Source: Limnohabitans sp. T6-5
GTDB taxonomy: Bacteria; Pseudomonadota; Gammaproteobacteria; Burkholderiales; Burkholderiaceae_C
Direction: 5' to 3'
DNA length: 64,000 nt
NCBI RefSeq assembly: GCF_003063315.1
Contig: NZ_NERV01000004.1
Span: 124,001 to 188,000, forward strand
Position numbers and translations under genes: made by a program. Under the pieces are notes generated by a model. That model saw only the letters and a list, made by a program, of their open reading frames with translations, was not told where the DNA came from and made no database searches. Below are positions 26,173-35,150 of this stretch, piece after piece; position 1 is the first letter of the stretch, and the number at the start of each line of letters is the position of its first letter.

Positions 26173-26958
26173 TCAGCGGTCGCTGTGTCTGTGTTTTCGA
26201 GGGCGCCCTGTGAGCAGGCGGTCGAAGAGTGCATTGGGCAACCCAGCAAGAAGCTTGGCGATGAGGCCCATTGGCCAGGGAATGACCCTGTAGCTGGTGC
26301 CGCGAGATATGGTCTGGATAGCCTGATGGGCAAAAGCGTCAGGCGTCATCAGAAAAGGCATGGGGTAACGATTGCGCTCGGTCAGCGGGGTGGCGACATA
26401 GCCCGGCGCAATGGTGATGACCCGTATGCCGGAAGACCGCAATTCACCCCGCAAACTCTCGCAATAACTGATCACGGCCGCTTTGCTGGCACAGTAGGCG
26501 GCGTGACCTGGCAATCCGCGAATGCCCGCCACACTGGCGATGCCCACCAGCGTGCCTGCCCCACGGGTTTGCATGGCACGGATGAATGGGTGAAATGTTG
26601 TCGCCATCCCCAACACATTGGTCTCCATGACTTGTTTCATCACAGCCAGGTCTTCGCGCTCTGCCGTATCGATGCCCAGACTGATGCCCGCGTTGGCAAT
26701 CACCACATCCGGGACGCCCATTTGGGCGATGCAGTCATCGGCTGCGGCAATGAGGCTGTCGGTGTTTTGCACGTCAGCATGGAAAACACCCACTTGTTCA
26801 GAATCCAGCACCATCGTTTTTTGCAGTGCTTGCACCCAAGCATTCAAGGTGTCTGCACGCCGGGCCACCACAGCCACACGCCAGCCCTTTTGCAGATAGG
26901 CGAGCGCCAAGGCCTGGCCAATGCCACTGGATGCACCGGTGATGAAGACCAGGTTCAT
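26173..26958 (-). CDS. Short-chain dehydrogenase/reductase
   Basis: Encodes 261 aa of the classical SDR fold: TGASSGIG near residue 7 (NAD(P) binding), VIANAG, SVAGIRG with the catalytic Ser region, and YCASK with the catalytic Tyr and Lys. The C-terminal part is basic (RPRKHRHSDR). It overlaps lptC by 4 bp (ATGA), so it is co-translated with an LPS-transport gene. It occupies the position where lptA is normally found. The substrate is unknown; a cell-envelope role is only suggested by context. Confidence 0.88.
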   Translation of the reverse strand: MNLVFITGASSGIGQALALAYLQKGWRVAVVARRADTLNAWVQALQKTMVLDSEQVGVFHADVQNTDSLIAAADDCIAQMGVPDVVIANAGISLGIDTAEREDLAVMKQVMETNVLGMATTFHPFIRAMQTRGAGTLVGIASVAGIRGLPGHAAYCASKAAVISYCESLRGELRSSGIRVITIAPGYVATPLTERNRYPMPFLMTPDAFAHQAIQTISRGTSYRVIPWPMGLIAKLLAGLPNALFDRLLTGRPRKHRHSDR

Positions 26959-27557
26959 GGCTGAGGAGCAAGAACTCCGCGCACACGGCCTTGCAAGATG
27001 TATTCGCCGCTGTCGCTGTTGAAGTTCATGGTTTGTGCGGTGAACACATCCTGATCCCGAATGATTTTGACCGGGTCCGAAGACAGCAGGCGGTGCTCTT
27101 TGACCAAGGCCAGCAGGCGATCACCGTGAAGCTCGATGCGCGTTGAGGTGCCAAAGGCTGGCCGAATGGCTTGTGCCTTACCCAGCAAGGTGACTTGCTT
27201 GCCGTCACCGGTAGCGATGCCTTGCAAGGCTTGTGCATCAATGCGGGAACCAGTGTCGCTGAGCGAGACGATGCGAACATTCTGGATGTCCAGCTCGTCG
27301 GTGGCTGGAAAATGACGGCCTTGCTCGCCACGCAGTTCATGGGTCATGCGTCCTGTGGCATCGAACGACTTGAACGAAAAATTTTCCAGCCTGTAATCGG
27401 GGTCCTGGCGCACCGGTTGCACGGCGGCTGGACGCAGCCGGTCGGGCATGCTTTGCACCAGCCACCAGCTGCCCAGAGCCAACAAACCCAAGGCCATCAG
27501 CGGCAATGACAAGGTCAGCTTGTCAATGACGACCCGAGAAATGCCGTGGCGATTCAT
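26955..27557 (-). CDS. lptC: LPS export protein LptC
   Basis: Encodes 200 aa. One N-terminal membrane segment is at about residues 14-34 (LTLSLPLMALGLLALGSWWLV). A periplasmic beta-jellyroll follows, with DYRLENFSFKSFDATG and a C-terminal SDSGEYILQGRVRG. LptC joins the LptBFG transporter to LptA in the Lpt bridge. ATG 27557 overlaps the kdsC stop (ATGA). No lptA or lptB follows in this operon; an SDR gene is there instead. Confidence 0.88.
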   Translation of the reverse strand: MNRHGISRVVIDKLTLSLPLMALGLLALGSWWLVQSMPDRLRPAAVQPVRQDPDYRLENFSFKSFDATGRMTHELRGEQGRHFPATDELDIQNVRIVSLSDTGSRIDAQALQGIATGDGKQVTLLGKAQAIRPAFGTSTRIELHGDRLLALVKEHRLLSSDPVKIIRDQDVFTAQTMNFNSDSGEYILQGRVRGVLAPQP

Positions 27558-28132
27558 GCGGAAGGGCCCTTGTGGGCGCTGACGCCCACCTGGCCGAGCA
27601 ATTTGGCATATTGACCACTGGCCACGAGCAGGAGGTCGCAAAAGGCACGCGCTGCGCCTTCACCTCCCCGCTCATCTGTCACGTAATGGGCAATGGCCTT
27701 GGCCTGAGCGTGTGCGTTGGCCGGGGCGCAGGCAAAGGCCACGCGCTGCATGACAGGCAGGTCTGGCCAGTCATCGCCCATGGCGGCAGCGTGCTGCCAC
27801 GAGAATCCCAGGGTCTGCAGAAACTCTTCGGCAGCAGGACGTTTGTCTTCGGTGCCAAAACGCACATGCGTGATGCCCAGGGCTTTGAGCCGCAGTCGCA
27901 GGGGGGCTGAGTCCCGGCCGGTGATGACCACGGGCGTGATGCCTGCTTGCTGCAAGAGCTTGATGCCTTGCCCATCGAGGGTGTTGAAGCGCTTGATGCT
28001 TTCGCCACTTTCGGAAAAGTACAGACCGGCGTCGGTGAGTACGCCGTCCACATCGAAAAAAGCCACACGAATGCCATGCGCTTGAAGCAGCAATTCGGGG
28101 GGGTAGTTCAGGGCAGGAATGAGTGGTCGCAT
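27554..28132 (-). CDS. kdsC: 3-deoxy-D-manno-octulosonate 8-phosphate phosphatase KdsC
   Basis: Encodes 192 aa of the HAD superfamily, class C0. Motif I is FFDVDGVLTD (nucleophile Asp at about 27), motif II VITGRDS, and motif IV GDDWPDL. The length and TDAGLYF sequence match KdsC, which removes phosphate from KDO-8-phosphate in lipopolysaccharide core synthesis. ATG 28132 lies 1 nt after the kdsD stop (TGACATG). Confidence 0.93.
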   Translation of the reverse strand: MRPLIPALNYPPELLLQAHGIRVAFFDVDGVLTDAGLYFSESGESIKRFNTLDGQGIKLLQQAGITPVVITGRDSAPLRLRLKALGITHVRFGTEDKRPAAEEFLQTLGFSWQHAAAMGDDWPDLPVMQRVAFACAPANAHAQAKAIAHYVTDERGGEGAARAFCDLLLVASGQYAKLLGQVGVSAHKGPSA

Positions 28133-28133
28133 G

Positions 28134-29111
28134 TCAGATGACCTTCGCACGCATCAGGTCGTTGGAATTGATGGCGCCGCACAGTAGACCTGCGTCGTCA
28201 ATCACCAAAATGCTGGTGATGCGGTGCAGCTCCATCATTTCAGCCGCTTCCACAGCCAGGGCTTCGGCGCGGATCGTGCGTGGTTGAGGGTGCATCACAT
28301 CACGGGCTTTCAGTGCGCGCAGGTCGTCGCCATTTTCAATCAGGCGGCGCAAATCACCGTCGGTGAACACGCCCAGCACTCGGCCATCGGTGTCGACCAC
28401 GGACGACGCACCCAGGCCCTTACTGCTCATCTCACGCATCAGATCGGTGAAGCTGGCATCAGGTCCCACACGGGGCACTTCATCGCCCTGGCGCATCACA
28501 TCACTCACATGGGTGAGCAGCTTGCGGCCCAACGAACCTCCGGGGTGCGAGCGGGCAAAGTCTTCGGGCTTGAAGCCGCGCGCGTCCAGCAAGGCCACCG
28601 CAAGGGCATCGCCCATGGCCAACTGCGCGGTGGTGCTGGCCGTGGGGGCCAGGTTCAGGGGGCAAGCTTCTTTTTCGACCGAGGTGTCCAGGACCACATC
28701 GGCGTGCCTGGCCAGTGAGGACGAGAGGCCGCCGGTCATGGCAATCAAGGGCACGCCTTGCCGCTTAAGCACAGGCAGGATGGCGACCAGCTCGTCGCTT
28801 TCACCACTGTTGGAGATACCAAGCACCACATCCACGATCTTGATCATGCCCAAATCGCCATGGCTGGCTTCCCCTGGGTGCACAAACATGGCCGGTGTGC
28901 CGGTGGAGGCCAGCGTGGCCGCGATCTTGCGGCCGATGTGGCCGCTTTTGCCCATGCCAGTGACCACCACGCGGCCCTGAACCTTGAGCATCATGTCGAC
29001 GGCTTTGACAAAGCGCTCATCCAGCCGGGCTTTGAGTTGAAGCAGTGCTGCAGCCTCGATGTCGAGGGTGTCGCGAGCAAGTTGCAAGGTTTGGGCAGAG
29101 TGTGCATGCAT
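28134..29111 (-). CDS. kdsD: D-arabinose-5-phosphate isomerase KdsD (KpsF/GutQ family)
   Basis: Encodes 325 aa. The SIS domain (about 40-170) has the phosphosugar-binding GMGKSGHIGRKIAATL and SNSGESDE. A pair of CBS domains (about 205-325) follows with GVFTDGDLRR and the C-terminal GAINSNDLMRA. It converts ribulose-5-phosphate to arabinose-5-phosphate, the first KDO pathway step. It begins the kdsD-kdsC-lptC-SDR operon, divergent from the kefB-like gene. Confidence 0.95.
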   Translation of the reverse strand: MHAHSAQTLQLARDTLDIEAAALLQLKARLDERFVKAVDMMLKVQGRVVVTGMGKSGHIGRKIAATLASTGTPAMFVHPGEASHGDLGMIKIVDVVLGISNSGESDELVAILPVLKRQGVPLIAMTGGLSSSLARHADVVLDTSVEKEACPLNLAPTASTTAQLAMGDALAVALLDARGFKPEDFARSHPGGSLGRKLLTHVSDVMRQGDEVPRVGPDASFTDLMREMSSKGLGASSVVDTDGRVLGVFTDGDLRRLIENGDDLRALKARDVMHPQPRTIRAEALAVEAAEMMELHRITSILVIDDAGLLCGAINSNDLMRAKVI

Positions 29112-29229
29112 CGAGTCATTTTATCGGGCGTGTCACAGGGCGACATGATTCGTTTTCAGTCCTAGAAAAAACCGTGTCCGCTGGGTAAGAACTCAGGTGT
29201 CTGTCATATGGGCTTGTTACCATCAAACC

Positions 29230-31215
29230 ATGAGCGCTTTGGAACTGACCCTGATGTACCTGATGGCCGCCGTGCTGGGCGTGGTGGGCTGCCGGATGCT
29301 CAAACTGCCGCCCATGCTGGGTTATCTGGCCGTGGGTGTGGTGATCGGCCCCAATGCACTGGCGCTGGCCCAGAACTCTGAAGGCGTGAAGCACCTGGCC
29401 GAGTTTGGCGTGGTGTTCCTGATGTTCGTGATCGGACTGGAATTCAACTTGCCCAAGCTGCGTTCCATGAGAAAACATGTGTTTGGCCTGGGCTTGTTGC
29501 AGGTAGTGCTCACGCTCTTGATCGTGACCATGGCGTCCTTGTTTTTGGCCACGCTCGCGCCCAGTCTGTGGAAGATGGAGTGGCACACTGCACTGGCATT
29601 GTCCGGGGCGATGGCCATGAGCAGCACGGCCATTGTGATCAAGATGATGGCCGACCGGCTGGAGCTCGAAAGCGAGCACGGCAAGCGCGTTGTCGGGGTC
29701 TTGCTGTTTCAGGATTTGGCCGTGGTGCCCTTGCTGGTCTTGATTCCCGCCCTGGGTTCGCCGCCAGAAGAGTTATTCAGAGCCCTCTTGCTGGCGGGTG
29801 CCAAAGCAGTCGTCTTGATCACCGTGCTGTTGACCGGTGGGCAGCGCGTCATGCGTTGGTGGCTCACCTTGGTGGCACGCCGCAAGAGTGAAGAGTTGTT
29901 TGTACTTAACCTGTTGCTGGTCACCCTGGGACTGGCCTGGATCACCGAGCTGGCCGGTTTGAGTCTGGCGCTGGGCGCTTTCATGGCGGGCATGCTGATT
30001 TCAGAGACCGAATACAAGCACCAGGTGGAGCTGGATATCCGGCCATTTCACGACATCTTGCTGGGCCTGTTTTTCATCACCATCGGCATGATGCTGGACT
30101 GGCACATTGTGTTTGAGCGTTGGCCCCTGATGCTGGTGCTGACCACCTTGCCGGTGTTGTTCAAACTGGTGCTGGTCGCATCGCTGGCCAAGCTCACAGG
30201 GGCGGCGCATGGCGTAGCCTTGCGCACGGGCCTGTATCTGGCACAAGCCGGTGAGTTTGGTTTTGTCTTGCTCACCCTGGGCTCGCAAAACGGCGTGATT
30301 CCCCCGACTTTGCTCAACCCGGTGATGGCCAGCATGGTGCTGTCGATGCTGGCCACGCCCTTCATCATCATGCATGCCAACACCATCGTCATGAAAGTCG
30401 TGGCCAGCGAATGGCTGCAGCAATCGCTGCAAATGACCACCATCGCCCGCAAGTCGATCAACACCAGCAAACATGTGATCATTTGCGGTTACGGACGCTG
30501 CGGCCAGAACCTGGCGCGCATGCTGGAAAAGGAAAACATCCCCTACATGGCACTCGATCTGGACCCTGATCGTGTGCGGCAGGCCGCTGCGGCCGGAGAT
30601 TCCGTGGTGTTTGGTGATGCGGGGCGCTTGCAATCGCTCATGGCTGCGGGCCTGGCCCGTGCCAGCGCCGTGGTCATCACCTATCTGGACGTGGCCGCGG
30701 CCATGAAGGTGTTGGACCACGCGCACAGTCATGCGCCCCAGGTGCCGGTGATTGTGCGCACGCAGGACGACCAGGATCTGGAGAAATTGCAAAAGGCTGG
30801 TGCGACCGAGGTGGTCCCCGAGGCGCTGGAAGGATCGCTCATGCTCGCCAGCCATGCGTTGGCGCTGGTGGGGGTGCCCATGCGCCGCGTGATCCGCCTG
30901 GTGCAAGACCAGCGCGACGCACGCTACAACCTGCTCAAAGGATATTTTCATGGAGCTGATGACGACACGCTCGATGAAATTGACCACGAACGACTGACTC
31001 CTGTGAGTCTGCCTTTGGCATCACCCTGGCTGGGCAAGCAGGTGCAAGACCTTGCTCTGCATGCCATGGGGGTGCGTGTGGTCAGCCTGCGCCGCGCCAA
31101 TGGCCAAACTCTGCGCGTGAGCGAGGAGACGGAACTGCAGACGGGTGACACATTGGTGCTGTCCGGAAAACTGAAGACCTTGGCCGTGGCTGAAGAAAAG
31201 CTGTTGCGGGGCTGA
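29230..31215 (+). CDS. CPA2 family K+/H+ antiporter, KefB-like
   Basis: Encodes 661 aa. Residues 1-385 are a Na+/H+ exchanger domain with about 12 membrane segments. A TrkA-N (RCK_N) domain follows, with the dinucleotide motif CGYGRCGQNLARML near residue 425 and DLDPDRV. The C-terminal 90 residues are a TrkA-C domain. The layout is that of KefB/KefC potassium efflux systems. It is divergent from kdsD, the usual neighbour order in Burkholderiales. ATG 29230 begins the first membrane helix but has no strong ribosome site; GTG 29197 is an alternative. Confidence 0.9.
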   Translation: MSALELTLMYLMAAVLGVVGCRMLKLPPMLGYLAVGVVIGPNALALAQNSEGVKHLAEFGVVFLMFVIGLEFNLPKLRSMRKHVFGLGLLQVVLTLLIVTMASLFLATLAPSLWKMEWHTALALSGAMAMSSTAIVIKMMADRLELESEHGKRVVGVLLFQDLAVVPLLVLIPALGSPPEELFRALLLAGAKAVVLITVLLTGGQRVMRWWLTLVARRKSEELFVLNLLLVTLGLAWITELAGLSLALGAFMAGMLISETEYKHQVELDIRPFHDILLGLFFITIGMMLDWHIVFERWPLMLVLTTLPVLFKLVLVASLAKLTGAAHGVALRTGLYLAQAGEFGFVLLTLGSQNGVIPPTLLNPVMASMVLSMLATPFIIMHANTIVMKVVASEWLQQSLQMTTIARKSINTSKHVIICGYGRCGQNLARMLEKENIPYMALDLDPDRVRQAAAAGDSVVFGDAGRLQSLMAAGLARASAVVITYLDVAAAMKVLDHAHSHAPQVPVIVRTQDDQDLEKLQKAGATEVVPEALEGSLMLASHALALVGVPMRRVIRLVQDQRDARYNLLKGYFHGADDDTLDEIDHERLTPVSLPLASPWLGKQVQDLALHAMGVRVVSLRRANGQTLRVSEETELQTGDTLVLSGKLKTLAVAEEKLLRG

Positions 31216-31396
31216 AGCCACCGACCAACGTAAAAACCAAGGCATGGATGTCTGGGTGGGCATCTACAGGTCCGACATGGTGACTTGTGCGCAGGCTTGC
31301 GTTGTGACTGCAACCATCGACGCACTGTCACCGACAATGCAGACAGTCAGAGCAGCCGCTTTTATGCTGTGTCGCTCTGATTGACTGAAAGTCCTC

Positions 31397-31933
31397 ATGA
31401 CACCCATGACAACTCACCCCGCGCTCAAGGACGACCGCGTGCCCTACGCCAAACCCCAACCTTGGGGCATGGCCCCCGACATGGTGGTGCACGACGTGCA
31501 GACCGAAGACGAGCGCTTATGGGCTCCAGTCGCGCCCGGCATCTGGTCGCGACCCTTGCACCTGAACGTGACGAGTGGCTTTTACGTGCACCTGCTCAAA
31601 GTCAAGCGCTCGGGCCTGCTGCAACGCCACCGCCATTCCGGCATGGTGCATGCCCATGTGCTGCGCGGCAAATGGTTGTACCTGGAGCACGATTGGGTGG
31701 CTGAAGAAGGCAGTTATGTGTTTGAACCCCCGGGCGAGACCCACACCTTGGTGGTGCCCGACGATTGCCAGGACATGGTGACGATGTTCACGGTGCATGG
31801 CGCGCTGATGTACGTAGACACGCAAGGCAACGCCACCGGCTATGACGATGTGTTCACCCGCATCGAGAAATATCGCGCCCACTTTGAGGCGGTGGGTTTG
31901 GGGGCGGATTACGTGAAGCAATTCATGCGTTGA
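31397..31933 (+). CDS. Cupin, 2,4'-dihydroxyacetophenone dioxygenase-like
   Basis: Encodes 178 aa of one cupin domain. The metal-binding block reads RHRHSGMVHAHVLRG, followed by a conserved acidic segment and EPPGETHTLVVP. This combination resembles the family named after 2,4'-dihydroxyacetophenone dioxygenase, which cleaves a C-C bond using iron. Many family members have no tested activity, so the exact reaction is uncertain. ATG 31397 and ATG 31406 are both possible. A strong bidirectional terminator follows. The 181-bp gap before it shows nothing I recognise. Confidence 0.75.
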   Translation: MTPMTTHPALKDDRVPYAKPQPWGMAPDMVVHDVQTEDERLWAPVAPGIWSRPLHLNVTSGFYVHLLKVKRSGLLQRHRHSGMVHAHVLRGKWLYLEHDWVAEEGSYVFEPPGETHTLVVPDDCQDMVTMFTVHGALMYVDTQGNATGYDDVFTRIEKYRAHFEAVGLGADYVKQFMR

Positions 31934-31947
31934 AGGGCTCCCCTGCC

Positions 31948-31983
31948 AACAAAAAACCGCTCAAAAGAGCGGTTTTTTGTTGG
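31948..31983. terminator. Bidirectional Rho-independent terminator
   Basis: AAAAAACCGCTC-AAAA-GAGCGGTTTTTT forms a perfect long stem flanked by A and T runs. It serves the cupin gene on the plus strand and livM on the minus strand. Confidence 0.9.
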
Positions 31984-32011
31984 TGTTGAAACACTGATCA
32001 GAGTGCTGGCC

Positions 32012-32971
32012 TCACAGCGGCTTCTTGATCCAGTTGGCGATCTCCCCAATGATGCCGCGACGGAAGGCCAGCACGCAGATCACGAAAATCACACCCTGAA
32101 TGATGGTGACCCATGCGCCCAGATGGGCCAGGTAGTTTTCCATGCTGATGATCACGGCAGCGCCGATCAACGGACCAAACAAAGTGCCCATGCCACCCAC
32201 GAGCGTCATCAGCACCACCTCACCCGACATGGACCAGTGCACATCGGTGAGCGACGCCAGCTGGAACACCAGCGCCTTGGTGCCGCCTGCCGTACCGGCC
32301 AGAGCACCCGAAATCACAAAGGCCAGCAGCTTGAAGGTGTCGGTGTCATAACCCAAGGACGTGGCGCGGTCGGGATGCTCGCGGATCGCCTTGAGGATCT
32401 GGCCAAAGGGCGAGTGGATCACACGCCAAATCAGCAAGAAGCCCAAGAGAAAAATCGTCAACACGAAGATGTACATGTTGACGTTGTTTTCGAGGTCCAC
32501 CAAGCCGAACAACTTGCCACGTGGCACGGCCTGGATGCCGTCCTCGCCACCGGTGAACGGGACTTGCAAGCAGAAGAAGAACACCATCTGGGCCAGCGCC
32601 AGTGTGATCATCGCAAAGTAGATGCCCTGGCGGCGGATGGCCAACAGGCCCACCACCAACGCCAAGGTGGCCGAGGACACGGTGCCCAGCAGCACGCACA
32701 GCTCGGGGTTGAGCCCCCAGGACTTGGCCGAGTAGGCGGCGACATAACCGGCCGAACCCATGAACATGGCGTGGCCAAAAGACAGCAAGCCACCAAAGCC
32801 CAGCAGCAGGTTGAAGGCGCTCGCAAACAAGGCGAAACACATCACCTTCATCAAGAACACGGGGTACACCCAAATCGGGGCGATGGCCAAGATGGCGGTC
32901 ATGATGGCAAACGCCACCCACAGGTGCTTGGAGGATTTGGCCGATACAGAGGCAGAAATCGCGTTGGACAT
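32012..32971 (-). CDS. livM: Branched-chain amino-acid-type ABC permease LivM
   Basis: Encodes 319 aa with about 9-10 hydrophobic segments and the BPD_transp_2 signatures SGALAGTAGG and GGMGTLFGPLIGAA. It forms the membrane channel with LivH. It is the last gene of the livG-livF-SBP-livH-livM unit and starts 4 bp after the livH stop. The terminator at 31948-31983 ends the transcript. Confidence 0.92.
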   Translation of the reverse strand: MSNAISASVSAKSSKHLWVAFAIMTAILAIAPIWVYPVFLMKVMCFALFASAFNLLLGFGGLLSFGHAMFMGSAGYVAAYSAKSWGLNPELCVLLGTVSSATLALVVGLLAIRRQGIYFAMITLALAQMVFFFCLQVPFTGGEDGIQAVPRGKLFGLVDLENNVNMYIFVLTIFLLGFLLIWRVIHSPFGQILKAIREHPDRATSLGYDTDTFKLLAFVISGALAGTAGGTKALVFQLASLTDVHWSMSGEVVLMTLVGGMGTLFGPLIGAAVIISMENYLAHLGAWVTIIQGVIFVICVLAFRRGIIGEIANWIKKPL

Positions 32972-32975
32972 GGTG

Positions 32976-33860
32976 TTACTTCTGAGTGCCGAACAGACCG
33001 GCGGGCTTGATGAGCAGGACGATGGTCATGATCACGAAAATGACCACGTTGGACGCTTCGGGGTAGAACACCTTGGTCAGGCCTTCGATCAGGCCCAGGC
33101 CAAAGCCCGTCAGGATGGCGCCCATGATGGAGCCCATGCCACCCACCACCACCACGGCAAACACCACGATGATCAGGTCGGCGCCCATGGTGGGGTTCAC
33201 TTGGTAAATGGGCGCGGCCATCACGCCAGCAAGTGCGGCCAGGCCCACGCCAAAGCCGTAGGTCAGCGTGATCATGCGCGGCACGTTGATGCCAAACGCC
33301 TGGACAAGGCTCGGGTTTTCGGTGGCGGCGCGCAGGTAACCGCCGAGTTTGGTGCGCTCAATCACGTACCAGGTGGACAGGCACACCACCAAAGACGCGA
33401 CGATGACCCAGGCCCTGTATTTGGGCAGGAACATGAAGCCGGTGTTGAACGCGCCCTGGAAGACTTCAGGCACCGGATAAGGCATGCCAGAAGATCCGAA
33501 TTCGTTGCGGAACAAGCCCTGAATGATCAGCGCCAGACCGAAAGTGAGCAGCAGACCATAGAGGTGGTCGAGCTTGTAGAGTTGTTTGAGCATGGTGCGC
33601 TCGATCAGCACACCGCTGGCGCCCACGATGAAAGGTGTCAGCACCAGCGCCACCCAGTAGTTGACGCCCAGTTTGTTGAGGCCCAGATAGGCCACAAATG
33701 CACCCAGCATGTACTGGGCGCCGTGTGAGAAGTTGATGATGTTCAGCAAGCCGAAAATCACGGCCAGGCCCAATGAAAGCAGTGCATAAAAGGACCCGTT
33801 GATGAGTCCGATCAGCAGCTGCCCGAAGAGCGCTTGAGAGGGAATGCCAAAGATTTCCAT
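32976..33860 (-). CDS. livH: Branched-chain amino-acid-type ABC permease LivH
   Basis: Encodes 294 aa with about 8 membrane segments. LivH family motifs are GLINGSFYALLSLGLAVIFG at the N-terminus and VVVGGMGSIMGAILTGF in the second half. It pairs with LivM. It lies 33 bp after the substrate-binding protein gene on the same strand. Confidence 0.92.
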   Translation of the reverse strand: MEIFGIPSQALFGQLLIGLINGSFYALLSLGLAVIFGLLNIINFSHGAQYMLGAFVAYLGLNKLGVNYWVALVLTPFIVGASGVLIERTMLKQLYKLDHLYGLLLTFGLALIIQGLFRNEFGSSGMPYPVPEVFQGAFNTGFMFLPKYRAWVIVASLVVCLSTWYVIERTKLGGYLRAATENPSLVQAFGINVPRMITLTYGFGVGLAALAGVMAAPIYQVNPTMGADLIIVVFAVVVVGGMGSIMGAILTGFGLGLIEGLTKVFYPEASNVVIFVIMTIVLLIKPAGLFGTQK

Positions 33861-33893
33861 GGTGATTTCAGGCTTGCGTGAACAGGGGGTGGA

Positions 33894-35108
33894 TTACTTC
33901 TTGACCAGAGGGCAATCGCCTTCGTTCAGAGGGCGGAAGGCTTCGTTGGCAGGGATGGTGGCGGCGACCTTGTAGTAGTCGTAAGGACCTTTGGATTCCG
34001 AAGGCTTCTTGACTTCAAACAGGTAAGCAGGGTGGATCTTGCGACCGTCAGCGCGGATGGAGCCTTTGCCGAACAACACGTCGTCGGTCGGCAGTTCCTT
34101 CATTTTGGCCACCACTTTGCCGCCATCATCGGTCTTGGCAGCATCCACGGCCTTCAGGTAATGGATCACGCCAGCGTAAACGCCTGCATGGTCAGAAGAT
34201 GGCATTTTGCCGCCATGCAGGGCTGCGAAACGCTTGGACCAGGCACGGGTGTTGTCGTTCAGGTCCCAGTAGAAGGTTTCGGTCAACAGCAGGCCTTGAG
34301 CTTTGTCCAGGCCCAGCGCGTGCACGTCGGGCAGGAACACCAGCATACCCGCGAGGTTCTGGCCACCCTTGACAATGCCAAACTCCGACGCTTGCTTGAT
34401 CGAGTTGATGGTGTCTGCACCGGCGTTGGCCAGGCCGATGATCTTGGCCTTGGAAGCTTGCGCTTGCAGCAGGAAAGAAGAGAAGTCTTGCGTTGGGAAA
34501 GGCGTGCGGACCTTGCCCACCACTTTGCCGCCGTTCTTGGTCACCACAGCTTCGGTGTCACGCTCCAGGGCGTGACCGAAAGCGTAGTCGGCGGTCAAGA
34601 AGTACCAGCTGGTTCCACCGTTTTTCACAATGGCTTTGCCGGTGCCGTTGGCCAGCATCCAGGTGTCGTAAAGGTAGTGCACCACGTTGGCGTTGCAGGC
34701 TTTGCCCGTCAGGTCAGCTGTGGCCGAGCCAGTGTTCACGTGGGCTTTGTTCTTGTCTTTGGTGATCTGGGCAATGGCCAGACCCACCGATGATGTGGGC
34801 ACGTCGGTGATCATGTCGACCTTGTCGGTGTCGTACCACTGGCGGGCGATGTTGGAGCCGATGTCCGGTTTGTTCTGGTGGTCGGCGCTGACGACTTCCA
34901 CTTTGAGTGTGCTCTTGGTGGCCTTGATGTAGTCCTCAACCGCCATCTTGGCCGCGACCACGGAGCCGGGGCCGCCGATGTCGGCGTAGGGGCCGGACAT
35001 GTCGCTGAGCACACCGATCTTGACGAGGTTGTCAGAGACCTGGGCTTGCGCCGTGGCTGCCAATGCGCATGCCGCCAGTGCGGCTGTTGCAAGAAGTTTG
35101 CGTTTCAT
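33894..35108 (-). CDS. ABC transporter substrate-binding protein, LivK-like
   Basis: Encodes 404 aa. A Sec signal peptide (MKRKLLATAALAACALAATAQAQ) is followed by a type I periplasmic-binding fold starting VKIGVLSDMSGPYADIGGPG. The ligand may be a branched-chain amino acid, but this subgroup (with the LPTDDVLFGKGSIRADG C-terminal block) also includes proteins that bind aromatic or organic-acid ligands. It lies between livF and livH, and AGGAG precedes ATG 35108. Confidence 0.9.
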   Translation of the reverse strand: MKRKLLATAALAACALAATAQAQVSDNLVKIGVLSDMSGPYADIGGPGSVVAAKMAVEDYIKATKSTLKVEVVSADHQNKPDIGSNIARQWYDTDKVDMITDVPTSSVGLAIAQITKDKNKAHVNTGSATADLTGKACNANVVHYLYDTWMLANGTGKAIVKNGGTSWYFLTADYAFGHALERDTEAVVTKNGGKVVGKVRTPFPTQDFSSFLLQAQASKAKIIGLANAGADTINSIKQASEFGIVKGGQNLAGMLVFLPDVHALGLDKAQGLLLTETFYWDLNDNTRAWSKRFAALHGGKMPSSDHAGVYAGVIHYLKAVDAAKTDDGGKVVAKMKELPTDDVLFGKGSIRADGRKIHPAYLFEVKKPSESKGPYDYYKVAATIPANEAFRPLNEGDCPLVKK

Positions 35109-35150
35109 GGTGATGTCTCCTGTGAAAGTCAGTGGAAAAAAGAAAATGAA

